In this document: positions 1 to 11,532 of the stretch, piece by piece | Position numbering within the stretch: position 1 is the stretch's first letter | Layout: each line of letters begins with the position of its first letter | Assembly: GCA_035048815.1 (NCBI GenBank) | Contig: JAUCBN010000049.1 | Location: 3,479,501-3,543,500 of the forward strand | Direction of reading: 5' to 3' | From: Abelmoschus esculentus | Taxonomy: Eukaryota; Streptophyta; Magnoliopsida; Malvales; Malvaceae | DNA: 64,000 nucleotides | Notes under the pieces: generated by a model | Databases searched by the model: none | What the model was told of the DNA's origin: nothing | What the model saw: the letters and a program-made list of their open reading frames with translations, nothing else | Translations under genes and position numbers: made by a program

Positions 1-669
1 GCACACAAATAACTTCGTCTTTTTATTTCTTTAAAAGTTTTCTTTTGAACTTATTTTTTTCAAATTGATTTCAAAACTAAAGATTGACTTTAGTCAAGAT
101 TTTGATTTGATCATTTATGTGGGAGGAAGGATCGGCTATTGAAGTAATCCGACTTCCTGGGAACACACTTAGCAAATTGATTGCTAAAGCGAAAACTAAA
201 GATTGAATTAGTTATTATTGAAATAACATAATCCAAGTCGGTCTTGAGATTTAAATGATTTTTCTACAAACATTGAGTTGGTGGATTAATCCATGAAACC
301 AATATCAAAGATAGACTTGGGTATTCGGTTTAGAAGTTTTGCTTCAAGGATTGAACCTTGAAAGCTAAGTGCCGACGTAAAATCCCGAAGTGAAAATATT
401 TTTCTGATGATCTATTAAAGTCGAGTCAAAGTGAAAGCCTAAGGCTAGTTTTTATTTTATTAAATCACTTTCTTTATTTTATTTTCTCTTCAATTATTTA
501 GTTTATCCAATTCGACAAAGCCCCCCTTTTACTTAAAAACATCATTCAATATTTTTGGATCACCGATCAAACAAGCGTAATCAGGAAGTTTCTAGTCCAT
601 GTGGGATCGATCCTTACTTCTCCTTTACTATATTATTTTTATTTATTTGAGAATAAGGAATTTATTTTT
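1..669. other. Unclassified repeat-like sequence, no gene seen
   Basis: No open reading frame of note. The stretch resumes at 6259 after the copia insertion and runs to about 6286, where sequence shared with the gene-array spacers begins. The motif 'gtgggatcgatccttactt' near 601 and 'gacgcgtgtca' just after 6270 look like the region before the primer binding site of some Ty3 elements. That is a weak memory-based resemblance, so the class is left open. Confidence 0.3.
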
Positions 670-1117
670 TGTTAGAATTAAAATTTATTCAATACGAATA
701 TAAACCCAAGATCTATACATGTCAAATCATCAAGAACGATAAAATAAATAAACTGAATGCGGAAGCGTACCTAAATGAATCTCGATAGAGTTTTTCCAAA
801 GGGTTTGATCTTCCAAGAAGTTAGGTTACCTCTTGCCACACAACTCTCAGACGGGGAAAAGAGATATGCAAGTTAACCTAATTCTTGGGGACCATAACCC
901 CTTTAGATAGTTGATTTAATAACCAACTATTAAGTATTTATAACTCTGCCCTCATCAAATTATAAATACACATTATGGTATCTAAACTTTTAATTCCATG
1001 ACAATTTAATACCTATAACACGTGTAACATAATTGGTCACTTAATTACGTGTTAAACTTTATAATAGCAATATACATTATACATATGTGCCCACTATTAT
1101 TGAATTTTAATCCAACA
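670..1117 (-). repeat. 3' LTR of the copia element
   Basis: 448 bp, same length as its partner at 5811-6258. By eye about 12-16 substitutions or small indels separate the two LTRs (roughly 96-97% identity), so the insertion is not recent. Left boundary is TGTTAGAATT, right boundary TCCAACA. The duplication TTTTT lies immediately to the left. Confidence 0.85.
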
Positions 1118-1118
1118 A

Positions 1119-1128
1119 TCTCCCACTT
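1119..1128 (-). other. Polypurine tract of the copia element
   Basis: Read on the minus strand this is AAGTGGGAGA directly before the LTR, the usual primer for plus-strand DNA synthesis in copia elements. Confidence 0.65.
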
Positions 1129-2055
1129 GGGCAACATATGTTTCTTGACAAATGTATCTTATGAGATCAAAAATTTGCTATCATATAATAGTTATTCTAT
1201 AATAATCTCGTCCATGAATTATATCCATATAGGATCAAAGCGGTCTTCTTCATATCAATCATGATTGGACCCATCAATGGTCATGTATACAAACATAATC
1301 AAATGACATAGATCAATCATGGATGCGTAGCATGGAAATTAATTGTAAATGTGAACCGAACATGCCTATTTCCAACTGATCCTCCTAAACTTTAATGAGA
1401 TCAAACTTTACTGAATTCAGAGTGTGCATAAGTCAAAATAACTTTATTTCTGCAGAAATTAACTTTAAACTGAAGTAACTGAAATTGTGTCTAAAACGAA
1501 TGAGCATTTATCAAAATAACAAACTCCCACTAAAACTGAATATACTTAAATAATATTACACCCACATGAGAAGTGTGCTCATGAAAGACCTAGGGTGATA
1601 GTTTCTCAATAAGTGCGCAATTATGGAGTTTGTACCAAATATGCTCTGTAGACACACAAACACTCTGAATTTTCTTTAACAACTAGGAACTAAATTTTAA
1701 AATGTTCCTATTGTATATATAATAAATGATGCATATTTATTGTCACAAAATAACTAAAGTGGTCTTTCTATTCAATCTATAATTAGCAGCTCATATGACA
1801 GTCTTTTGCATCAATATTCTAGTAGAATCGAAGACTATAAACTTGATGATCTCTAACTTACCAGAACTTCGATATGTGAGTATGTATTTTTTTTGTTCTC
1901 TAAAGACATTTCATAACTCTATTGGCTGCTATCCAACGGTCCATATTATATTTACTTAAATATTTGTCTAACATTCTAATAATGTACGCAATATTCAAAT
2001 GAATACATACTTAAGCATAAATTAGATCCTCCATAGCTTGTATGTATGGAATCTT

Positions 2056-2940
2056 TTATATTTTATAAATTTCAAGGTTACTTTTAGGGCACTGAAATTT
2101 TTTTGTCTTCTTTAGTAATATGAGTATCACTTGTCTTGCTCCACTGAGCTTATAATACATACAATTTTCAACCAAAATTTTCTCAAAACCGAATAAGATA
2201 ATCAATATAAAATTTATAATTTTATTAATGAGAGTCAAACTTAAGCTCATAGATGGATTTATTTAATTTACATTCATTAATTTTGTATCATTAGACACAA
2301 ATCAATGATTGTACCATAAAATTAATTTATTCAATGTTGCCATTGAAAAACACAAGCATAACATCTATCTTATGTAGCTCAAGATTAAAAGTAAAAAGTG
2401 TCAAGATTATTTTGAAAGAGTCTTTCAATATAACTTGAGATAAAGTCTCCACAAAATCAATATCTTCTTTTAGAGTATATCCTTTAGATACAAGACATGC
2501 CTTATAGTTGTCCACATTATTATTTACATTCCTCTTGGTTTTAAATATTAATTTACAACCAATTGGTTTGTACCTTAAGGTAATGAGACAAGTTTTTAAA
2601 CTTTATTGCCTTGTATAAAATTATACTCTATTTTTAATGACATCTATCTACTTTTGAGAGTTGAAACTTTTATGGTTTGATAAAAATAATTGATCAGGTT
2701 ATTTTCTACCATTCCTTTATTATACTTCTTTTCTTAATGAAATACTAAGTAATAATCCTTAATAGTATTTCTCTTTTCTCTCATGGATATCTTTAAAGAT
2801 GTTTTTTTTAGATTGTTGAGTTTGTTCTTCTGAAAAAATAGGTACCTTATCTTGAATGAGAGTTGTTCAACATTGTTTTGTTGATGTACTTGATTCACTT
2901 TTTTTATTAATGATTGGTGTGAAAACATAAACATCGTCAA
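2056..2940 (-). pseudogene. Copia reverse transcriptase remnant
   Basis: Minus-strand pieces in several frames. The clearest (2515-2327) reads like the copia RT segment with 'KACLVSKGYTLKEDIDF' and then 'LELHKIDVMLVFFNGNIE', the counterparts of KARLVAKGYTQxxGIDY and LELHQMDVKTAFLNGDL. Upstream on the element (2940-2734), 'REKRNTIKDYYLVFH' resembles the linker before RT. Downstream (2250-2056), 'ENCMYYKLSGARQVILIL' resembles the segment before the YVDD catalytic box, and the box itself is lost. Frameshifts and stops make it non-functional. Confidence 0.75.
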
Positions 2941-5796
2941 AAGTGATATTAGGAATTAAATTAATATCCAATTCCTCCTTAACAATAATGTATCTAACCT
3001 TATTCTCCCTCCAAACTCAACATCCTAAAAATGTTATAAATCTCTCATTAAAATAATCATAATTGTGGGATCATTAAAAATGTCATAAATCACTCAAAAT
3101 AACCTAAGTAATTGCTTACTTTTGAAGTTTAATTCTTTAAATGTATCCTAGCTTATACAAAAGAATCAACACTTTGTAACTTATTGTTATTCCTTTTGAG
3201 TAGGACCCTTAGCAATTTCATTCTAATATATATTTTTTTATTGCCCTTATTCTTAGAGACACTAACTAAATGAGCACTAACTAAATGAGTATTTTTACAA
3301 TTATAATGCTTCAATTTTTCTTCCTCTTTAACACAATGAGAAAAATCTCATTTAAAGTTTATTTCTCCTTAATAATTGTAACTAATCTTAAATTAGTTAA
3401 ATTGTATAGGAAGCTATACTAAAATTATAAGAACAAACAATCGTTATAAAGTTTGATCTTATGTGCCTTAAGTTTTGAAGCAATATAATATATTTTATCA
3501 CATTTTCTTGATCCTTATACTTCATAGACATCAAGTAAACCAAAAGGTGATGTCATATTAACCTTAAAAAATTAGTATTTTTTTATTAAGGAAACCCTTA
3601 GTATGAATAATTTCTTTAGATTTGTGCTCCTAAAAGTTTCTAAAATATTATACTTTATGATCATTAGACTTATGCAACTTGAACAAACTCACTTCTCAAA
3701 ATCCTATTTATGAATGCTTACCACTATGAGAGGTGCAAGTTGTTATTCACTTAGTGCAAGTTGTTATTCACTTAGTGCAAGTTTTATGTTCGTACCACCA
3801 AATACTATATATAAGTGTCTTTTTTATTCCTTGAAATTAATTTCATTAAACATGAATGTAGAATGTATTCAACAAATATTATAATAAAGATAAATTACCT
3901 AAATATAGAACAAAAATAAGTAAATAAACAAGCTCACATAAATATCCATAAGTAAACAATAAATTCAAAATAATGGCTAGTTCCCCTCAAGATATCAAGC
4001 ACAACATTAATATCAAGTCTTTGGATAGTAATATTAACTGTAAGCGGTACTCTTGTTGTAGCAATCAAACATTGATAATAAACTATGTCAAACAATAGAT
4101 TAATCTTTGGACTAACGTATTATTCACATAAAATACCATATAATTATCACACATTTATCTCCACAATTGTCGTTGTAATTCGGCCAAATATTAATTTTCT
4201 TGTGGTCCAATTAATAAAAGCATGAATTACAAACTCAAAATTATCTTAATATTTTAAATAAACTAATCTACACAAAAGCGGTCACATTGGTGACATTATG
4301 TTTCAATTAATTTATTAAAATATTAGATATCCGAAGTCAAAATATGAATTTAATTGTTTCAAAATATTTTTCTTAATTTTATCTTTCACTCAAATTAAAA
4401 GATAACGAAAATAATAATAAATTTGAATAAAGGTAACCTTATCACAAGATATCGGAAACTCCATTAATATTTTATCTTTGGACAAAATATTAACTTGTAA
4501 GTAATATCTTAGTGTAGTAATCAAACATTGATAATAATAATATGCTAAATATAAATCTTCCTTTGAACTGATTTATTGTTCACATATAAAACTGAATAAT
4601 TATCACATGTTTATTATCACAGTTTCATATGTAACATTTCTAATTATTTTCACAATAAAGATCACTTTGGTGACTTAATGCTTCAATTAATTTATCTTAA
4701 AATATATAACATAAATATATCAATATTCAAACTTAACATTTATAACAGTCAAAGCTAAAATTTCTGATAACACTTGAGTTTTCAAAGTAAACCAAATTAA
4801 GGTTGTCTTAATGGGGCTATCAGAATTCAAAGAGCAGAAATCTTTGACTGTTCTTCAAAAATTCCTTAAATATGTTTTTACCAAAACTAAATTCGATCAA
4901 AACATTTAATCTTTATTTAAAAATAAAATACAAAAAATATCATACAAATGAGTAATTCGTATAATAATTACTTGAAACTTTAATATAATCATAATAATAT
5001 AATAATCAAAAGAAATTTTTGATCAAACCTAATTGAATATATCAATACCAAATATATATTCTATAATACATAATAACATATGACTAAAACTAAATACTGA
5101 AAATATTAATTAAGTAACTACGTAAGTAATATACTTTAGAAGTAACATGCCGAAAGATCATTCAATCATAACTTAATAAACATAAACCAGATATAATGCT
5201 TCAATAACTAACTTGATTATAAAATTTTTGAATCATGATAAATTTATCACGACAAAGCCGAAATAAAATTTTGTTTTCTTTATTACTAACGATCAAAACT
5301 AAAAGTATGATCTAACCGAATTTAATATATATTTATTTCTAAAGGTTTAACTTAATACCCAATGATCAAAACTAAAATTTTGATCTAACCAAATTAAATA
5401 TATATTTTAAATAAAATATATATTCCATGTCAATAAATTGAATATGCAATTTATAAAATAAAAGCCATAAAAAAAATAAAAAGATATTCATATCCAAAAA
5501 AGCTTTACTGTAATTAATGAATATATTATATAACATGAATATTCATTATTTTAAAACCCTAAAGTTGTCGCCGCATAACCAAAACAAATCACAAAATCAA
5601 CAAACAAATTGATTGTGGCACATAAAGATTAATTCACAACTGTTTTTTTTAACTAATTACGGAAAAATGTGATCTAATCTTATACAATTAATTATAAAAC
5701 GGTAACGAAACAAATAATTCATAGAATTATATTTAATTTCCAATTAAATATTGATAACTCATAATAAGAGCGATCTTAATGATTCGACATGATATG

Positions 5797-5808
5797 TCTC
5801 TGATGCCA
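5797..5808 (-). other. Primer binding site of the copia element
   Basis: On the minus strand TGGCATCAGAGA lies two bases past the LTR end. It differs slightly from the usual TGGTATCAGAGC, complementary to initiator tRNA-Met. It fixes the element's direction. Confidence 0.7.
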
Positions 5809-5810
5809 CT

Positions 5811-6258
5811 TGTTAGAATTAAAATTTATTCAATACGAATATAAACTCAAGATCTATACATGTCAAATCATCAAGAATGATAAAATAAATAAACTGAATG
5901 TGGAAGCGTACCTGAATTAATCTCGATAGAGTTTTTCCAAAGGGTTTGATATTTTAAGAAGTTAGGTTACCTCTTGCCACACAACTCTCAAACGGGGAAA
6001 AGAGATATGCAAGTTAACCTATTTCTTGGGGACCATAACCCCTTTATATAGTTGATTTAATAACCAACTATTAAGTATTTATAACTCTACCCCTCATCAA
6101 ATTATAAATACACCTTATGGATCTACACTTTTAATTCCATGACAATTTAATACCTATAACACGTGTAACATAATTGGTCACTTAATTACGTGTTAAACTT
6201 TATAATAGCAATATACATTATACATATGTGCCCACTATTATTGAATTTTAATCCAACA
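5811..6258 (-). repeat. 5' LTR of the copia element
   Basis: 448 bp, partner of 670-1117. It is followed by the duplicated target TTTTT at 6259-6263. Small differences from its partner include 'gatattttaag' for 'gatcttccaag' near 5950 and a few indels near 6090-6125. Confidence 0.85.
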
Positions 6259-6334
6259 TTTTTGACACTATACGACGCGTGTCACATTAAAATACATAGA
6301 AACTAAAAAATATTTTTTAAATTTTATAAAGAAA

Positions 6335-7335
6335 TGTTGGAAAAATGGTATGGTACATGGACATTTGAGCGTAAATTTGAGTGGGTTCCATTAATCAAAT
6401 TAATTGGGACTAAGTGTATTATTAATCTACAACAAGAGTAGATTAAATTTGTATATTTACATGCTCAAAATGTTCAATGGGTGAATGAGAAATTGTTGCT
6501 CAATGTAACACCCATGGTGTTGGAAAAATAAGATGAAAAGTAAAATATCCCACATTTGTTGGGAACATAGTTTTGGAAAGCTTTATATATAAAAGCTCTT
6601 CATGTTATTATTGGAAATAAGTCAAAGGCTTGGACTAGACATTATAGGTGTGCCTATCCATAGGCTAGGCACTTTGGGCTAGCATTAGTTGACTTTTATA
6701 AAAGTCGAAAGATAGGCCTTGGACTTGGGGCCTTTGGACTTCTAAATTGAAATTTTTTTTCTTTTACTTTTCTAACTTATTTTTTAGCAGATACTATAGA
6801 ATTAAACCACCTTTTATGGAGTTGCAGACCCTTCAGCTGGTTGTAACCTCCAATTTATTTGGATTAATTCTGTGATAAATACCAATTTAAATTCTGAGAG
6901 TTGTAACTCTTCATGAATTGTTAATTACAGATTAATTCTTTAATTAAACATGTCCCCTGCATGAACACTATAAAAGGAGACCCCTTGTTCGTATTTCAAT
7001 ACACTAAAAACCAAAAGCATCCTCTAGCCAAATTCTTGATAGTGTTCTGCTTCTGTAAAGTTCGCCGTTGTAGTTAAAGTTGCGTTGCTCTCTTTGCTGC
7101 AGTCTACCGTTGTATCCTCGGAGACAGACGTTCCATAAAAACTCTAGCTCCGGGAGGGGACGAATCTGTTTTAAGGAAACTGTGATAGCACAGGCCTCGG
7201 TCTAAGTTTTTCAGAATCATTTATTGGTTTTTTCTTGGTTTCTGTGATTTTTACTATTTCATTTTATATGTTTATTTCCATTACAGAATTGTGTTTAACG
7301 TCATATTAACTTGCTTTGTTTGTTTTTGTTTTACA
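6335..7335 (+). mobile_element. Solo LTR, 1,001 bp, upstream of the first peptide gene
   Basis: The segment begins TGTTGG and ends TTTACA. It is flanked by AGAAA on both sides (6330-6334 and 7336-7340). The same locus without the insertion is seen upstream of the other type A genes (for example near 8231-8250 and 15290-15305), reading ATAAAGAAAATCATC. The insertion and its 5-bp duplication are therefore directly demonstrated by paralogous empty sites. There is no internal domain. A TATA box sits about two thirds along. The family was not identified; a copia-type LTR is likely from the size and the promoter layout. Confidence 0.85.
6969..6977 (+). promoter_or_regulatory. TATA box in the solo LTR
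   Basis: TATAAAAGG in a GC-richer context, with transcription expected about 30 bp downstream. It points toward peptide gene A1, whose start codon is about 660 bp further on. A second candidate, TATATATAAAAG, lies near 6584-6595. Confidence 0.5.
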
Positions 7336-7633
7336 AGAAAATCATCAAACTCATAATTAAATGTTGTTCAATGTAGTATATCTTTATATTTAGAAATAAT
7401 TTTTTATTAAATTCATCAAACTAAGTCCTTTTGGTTAACAACAAAATTACCCAATATAGCACAAAGCAAAAACAAACAAAATCAAATTTTGTAAGTCCAA
7501 CGAATTTTAAAACAGAACCTAAAAATAAAAACACAAAGAATAGCAAAATCATGCCTTTAAATTCTCCTAGACAATAAACATACAACACAACCAAACCAAT
7601 ATCTGTCCGAGGTTAAAGAAGAGGAAGAGAGAA

Positions 7634-8032
7634 ATGGCAAGTGCAGGGATGAAGGTGATTATCATAGCAATGGTGATCAGCATGATCGGACACGAAGTCA
7701 TCGTGACTGCAAGCAATTGCCTAAAGGACTGTCTTCCTACATGTGATTCGGGTGCTTGTCAAACCGCGTGCAAAGTTGTTTGTTCGGGATTGAGCGTTGC
7801 TAGTTCCTCTGGCACAATAAAGTCGAAAATGGCTTCCTTTCATGACCGAGGTATTTTATTATTCGAAGAAAATAAAATTTTTAGATTGTATGAAATTTAA
7901 GAAAGATCATATATTGAAATACATTTTCTTGGTGTAGGTGTTCCTCATGCACGCTCGCCTTCTCCCTCGCTGTTGCCTTCGTCTTCGTCTTCTCCTTTTA
8001 GACAACCTAATGATTTGTCGAGGAATGAATGA
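7634..8032 (+). CDS. Secreted six-cysteine peptide gene, copy A1
   Basis: Two-exon model: 7634-7850 and 7938-8032, with an 87-bp GT-AG intron between. The model joins in frame to give 103 residues. Residues 1-26 form a signal peptide (hydrophobic VIIIAMVISMI, likely cut after VTA). Cysteines at 29, 33, 37, 42, 46 and 50 give CX3CX3CX4CX3CX3C. Residues 51-73 form a Ser-rich linker, and exon 2 (74-103) is Pro/Ser-rich with SPSPSLLPSSSSSP and ends in SRNE. Reading through the intron gives a different 88-residue tail, so the spliced form is inferred. The cysteine spacing resembles small plant thionin-like secreted proteins; this comes from memory and no function is claimed. Lys stands before the last VVC where the other copies have Glu. 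The start is the ATG in 'gaaATGGCAAG', shared by all copies. Confidence 0.7.
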
Positions 8033-8536
8033 TCATTGTCAATTAATTACAATAAGTTTATAAGTTACTATGCATACAACCTTATGCAATTGTTTGAATT
8101 TGATAATGAGAAAGGGATTGTATGTGTTGTTATATGAGATATAATCATGTTCTTAAAAAATCAAAAGAGAATGGTCCATTCCTCTACAAGTTGAAGACTC
8201 CAAGTGTTTAAATTCATCAAACTCCAAGTGTTTTATAAAGAAAATCATCAAACTCATAATTAAATGTTATTCAATGTAGTATATCTTTATATTTAGAAAT
8301 AATTTGTTATTAAATTCATCAAACTAAGTCCATTTGGTTAACAACAAAAATACCCAATATAGCACAAAGCAAAAACAACCAAAATCAAATTTTGTAAGTC
8401 CAACGAATTTTAAAACAGAACCTAAAAATAAAAACACAAAGAATAGCAAAATCATGCCTTTAAATTCTCCTAGACAATAAACATACAACACAACCAACCC
8501 AATATCTGTCCAAGGTTGAAGAAGAGGAAGAGAGGA

Positions 8537-8935
8537 ATGGCAAGTGCAGGGATGAAGGTGATTATCATAGCAATGGTGATCAGCATGATCGGACACGAAG
8601 TCATCGTGACTGCAAGCAATTGCCTAAAGGACTGTCTTCCTACATGTGATTCGGGTGCTTGTCAAACCGCGTGCGAAGTTGTTTGTTCGGGATTGAGCAT
8701 TGCTAGTTCCTCTGGCACAATATAGTCGAAAATGGCTTCCTTTCATGACCGAGGTATTTTATTATTCGAAGAAAATAAAATTTTTAGATTGTATGAAATT
8801 TAAGAAAGATCATATATTGAAATACATTTTCTTGGTGTAGGTGTTCCTCATGCGCGCTCGCCTTCTCCCTCGCTGTTGCCTTCATCTTCGTCTTCTCCTT
8901 TTAGACAACCTAATGATTTGTCGAGGAATGAATGA
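8537..8935 (+). pseudogene. Secreted six-cysteine peptide gene, copy A2, premature stop
   Basis: Almost identical to A1 and A3, but the codon after 'GTI' is TAG instead of AAG (stop at 8723-8725). This leaves 62 residues: the signal peptide, all six cysteines and a short Ser-rich stretch. The splice donor at 8754 and the second exon (8841-8935) remain intact behind the stop. A truncated secreted product with the complete cysteine core is therefore still possible. Only the Pro/Ser-rich tail would be lost, so this could be a working short variant rather than a dead copy. Nonsense-mediated decay may apply because the stop lies only about 28 bp before the intron, less than the usual limit, making escape plausible. 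Confidence 0.65.
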
Positions 8936-9439
8936 TCATTGTCAATTAATTACAATAAGTTTATAAGTTACTATGCATACAACCTTATGCAATTGTTTGA
9001 ATTTGATAATGAGAAAGGGATTGTATGTGTTGTTATATGAGATATAATCATGTTCTTAAAAAATCAAAAGAGAATGGTCCATTCCTCTACAAGTTGAAGA
9101 CTCCAAGTGTTTAAATTCATCAAACTCCAAGTGTTTTATAAAGAAAATCATCAAACTCATAATTAAATGTTATTCAATGTAGTATATCTTTATATTTAGA
9201 AATAATTTGTTATTAAATTCATCAAACTAAGTCCATTTGGTTAACAACAAAAATACCCAATATAGCATAAAGCAAAAACAACCAAAATCAAATTTTGTAA
9301 GTCCAACGAATTTTAAAACAGAACCTAAAAATAAAAACACAAAGAATAGCAAAATCATGCCTTTAAATTCTCCTAGACAATAAACATACAACACAACCAA
9401 CCCAATATCTGTCCAAGGTTGAAGAAGAGGAAGAGAGGA

Positions 9440-9838
9440 ATGGCAAGTGCAGGGATGAAGGTGATTATCATAGCAATGGTGATCAGCATGATCGGACACG
9501 AAGTCATCGTGACTGCAAGCAATTGCCTAAAGGACTGTCTTCCTACATGTGATTCGGGTGCTTGTCAAACCGCGTGCGAAGTTGTTTGTTCGGGATTGAG
9601 CGTTGCTAGTTCCTCTGGCACAATAAAGTCGAAAATGGCTTCCTTTCATGACCGAGGTATTTTATTATTCGAAGAAAATAAAATTTTTAGATTGTATGAA
9701 ATTTAAGAAAGATCATATATTGAAATACATTTTCTTGGTGTAGGTGTTCCTCATGCGCGCTCGCCTTCTCCCTCGCTGTTGCCTTCGTCTTCGTCTTCTC
9801 CTTTTAGACAACGTAATGATTTGTCGAGGAATGAATGA
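9440..9838 (+). CDS. Secreted six-cysteine peptide gene, copy A3
   Basis: Exons 9440-9656 and 9744-9838, 103 residues. The core is the same as in A1 except Glu in place of Lys before the last VVC. In exon 2 a single change gives RQRNDL where A1 has RQPNDL (CGT for CCT). All splice borders are intact: CGAG|GTATTT at the donor and GGTGTAG|GTG at the acceptor. The copy lies in the third 903-bp unit and looks complete. The 5' flank of several hundred bases, including 'atgcctttaaattctcc', is shared with its neighbours, so expression control is probably shared too. The first 26 residues predict export to the apoplast or vacuole. Confidence 0.7.
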
Positions 9839-10342
9839 TCATTGTCAATTAATTACAATAAGTTTATAAGTTACTATGCATACAACCTTATGCAATTGTT
9901 TGAATTTGATAATGAGAAAGGGATTGTATGTGTTGTTATATGAGATATAATCAAGTTCTTAAAAAATCAAAAGAGAATGGTCCATTCCTCTACAAGTTGA
10001 AGACTCCAAGTGTTTAAATTCATCAAACTCCAAGTGTTTTATAAAGAAAATCATCAAACTCATAATTAAATGTTATTCAATGTAGTATATCTTTATATTT
10101 AGAAATAATTTGTTGTTAAATTCATCAAACTAAGTCCATTTGGTTAACAACAAAAATACCCAATATAGCACAAAGCAAAAACAACCAAAATCAAATTTTG
10201 TAAGTCCAACGAATTTTAAAACAGAACCTAAAAATAAAAACACAAAGAATAGCAAAATCATGCCTTTAAATTCTCCTAGACAATAAACATACAACACAAC
10301 CAACCCAATATCTGTCCAAGGTTGAAGAAGAGGAAGAGAGGA

Positions 10343-10740
10343 ATGGCAAGTGCAGGGATGAAGGTGATTATCATAGCAATGGTGATCAGCATGATCGGAC
10401 ACGAAGTCATCGTGACTGCAAGCAATTGCCTAAAGGACTGTCTTCCTACATGTGATTCGGGTGCTTGTCAAACCGCGTGCGAAGTTGTTTGTTCGGGATT
10501 GAGCGTTGCTAGTTCCTCTGGCACAATAAAGTCGAAAATGGCTTCCTTTCATGACCGAGGTATTTTATTATTCGAAGAAAATAAAATTTTTAGATTGTAT
10601 GAAATTTAAGAAAGATTATATATTGAAATACATTTTCTTGTGTAGGTGTTCCTCATCCGCGTTCGCCTTCTCCCTCGTTGTTGCCTTCGTCTTCTTCTTC
10701 ACCTTTTAGAAAACCTAATGATTTGTCGAGGATTGAATGA
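10343..10740 (+). CDS. Secreted six-cysteine peptide gene, copy A4
   Basis: Exons 10343-10559 and 10646-10740. The intron is one base shorter (86 bp) because the acceptor reads CTTGTGTAG. 103 residues. Exon 1 matches A3. Exon 2 differs more: PHPRSPSPS in place of PHARSPSPS, FRKPND in place of FRQPND, and ending SRIE. Downstream of A4 the sequence matches the downstream flank of A5 and A6, not that of A1-A3. A4 is therefore the right-hand parent of the 903-bp duplications and the left member of the first A+B block. It appears intact. Confidence 0.7.
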
Positions 10741-10944
10741 TCATTGTCAATTAATTACAATAAGTTTATAAGTTACTATGCATACAGCCTTATGCAATTG
10801 TTTGAATTTGATGATGAGAAAGGGATTGTATGTGTGTTATATGTGATATAATCATGTTCTTAAAAAATCAAAAGAGAATGTTCCATTCCTCTACAAATTC
10901 TCTTTAAGTTCTTCAAATTAATTGTATTAAATTGTTGAAGACTC

Positions 10945-11320
10945 GATCAAGGGGAAAAAGACAACAAAGCTTATAGAAAAAAAATCAACACTGCAATATT
11001 ATATAATAAAGAAAACGGAACAAGTAGCATTTTAAGTTAAAACTATTTTTAAAATAGTGTTTAGCTTTTTCATAATGATTTTTGAACTTTTTCTTAATTA
11101 TCATGAATTTTTTATATATTTAAAAGTAATTTAAAAAATAGATTGTTTATATAATTTTTATGTGCTTCATAAAAATATTATCAAATTAACCTTTATGTTA
11201 TGTTCGGTACCATCTAAAACTTTAAAAAAAGGAGGATAGAAAAATAAAAATGAAATAAATTAATGATTTGCTAGTAATACAGAAAATAGGGAGGAAATAA
11301 AAGTGAATGAGACTTTTCTA
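10945..11320. other. AT-rich spacer between A4 and B1
   Basis: No gene seen. Nearly the same spacer follows A5 (about 13040-13415) and A6 (about 16205-16530). This shows that A and B duplicate together as a block. Confidence 0.6.
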
Positions 11321-11325
11321 TCATG

Positions 11326-11333
11326 TATAAAAG
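11326..11333 (+). promoter_or_regulatory. TATA box of gene B1
   Basis: TATAAAAG in 'catgtataaaagcaagatgg', 207 bp before the B1 start codon. It is conserved at the same distance in B2, and upstream of B3 before the transposon insertion. Confidence 0.55.
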
Positions 11334-11532
11334 CAAGATGGAGACCCCAAGAGGATTAAAAAAAGATGTTTTTAAAGAACAAGTTGATTATATATTTATT
11401 TTTTCTTCCCTCTCTAAGTGTTTATAATTTATCTTTCAACTCTAAATTATCGTTTCACCGCTAAGAATAAATCTTTATCCACAACCAATAACTTTTCAAG
11501 GTTGTAGACGACTCAAGAAGAGGGGGAAAAGA

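Larger units (their letters stand above)
670..6258 (-). mobile_element. Decayed Ty1/copia LTR retrotransposon
   Basis: A complete but degenerate element of 5,589 bp on the minus strand. Its two 448-bp LTRs (670-1117 and 5811-6258) begin TG and end CA when read on either strand. They are flanked by the 5-bp duplication TTTTT (665-669 and 6259-6263). Next to the right LTR is a sequence complementary to the 3' end of initiator methionine tRNA. Next to the left LTR is a purine tract. The interior holds stop-riddled reverse transcriptase of the copia type, with the domain order expected for minus-strand reading. The interior is very AT-rich and no intact gag or integrase frame remains. The element is immobile by itself. 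Confidence 0.85.
7336..10944 (+). repeat. Four tandem 903-bp repeat units carrying genes A1-A4
   Basis: Start codons at 7634, 8537, 9440 and 10343 are spaced exactly 903 bp. Units begin at about 7336, 8239, 9142 and 10045. Units 2-4 differ by only a handful of bases, and unit 1 is slightly more divergent. The junctions read 'ttgaagactc' then 'caagtgttt', whereas the last unit continues into 'ttgaagactcgatcaagggg'. This marks the recombination point. The pattern indicates recent unequal exchange. Confidence 0.9.

Noticed and set aside
8324..8596. Repeated 90-codon minus-strand frame opposite A2, A3, A4 (MSDHADHHCYDNHLH...)
   Set aside because: It is the antisense of exon 1 plus upstream flank. 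Its repetition follows from the 903-bp duplication, and no promoter or homolog is seen.
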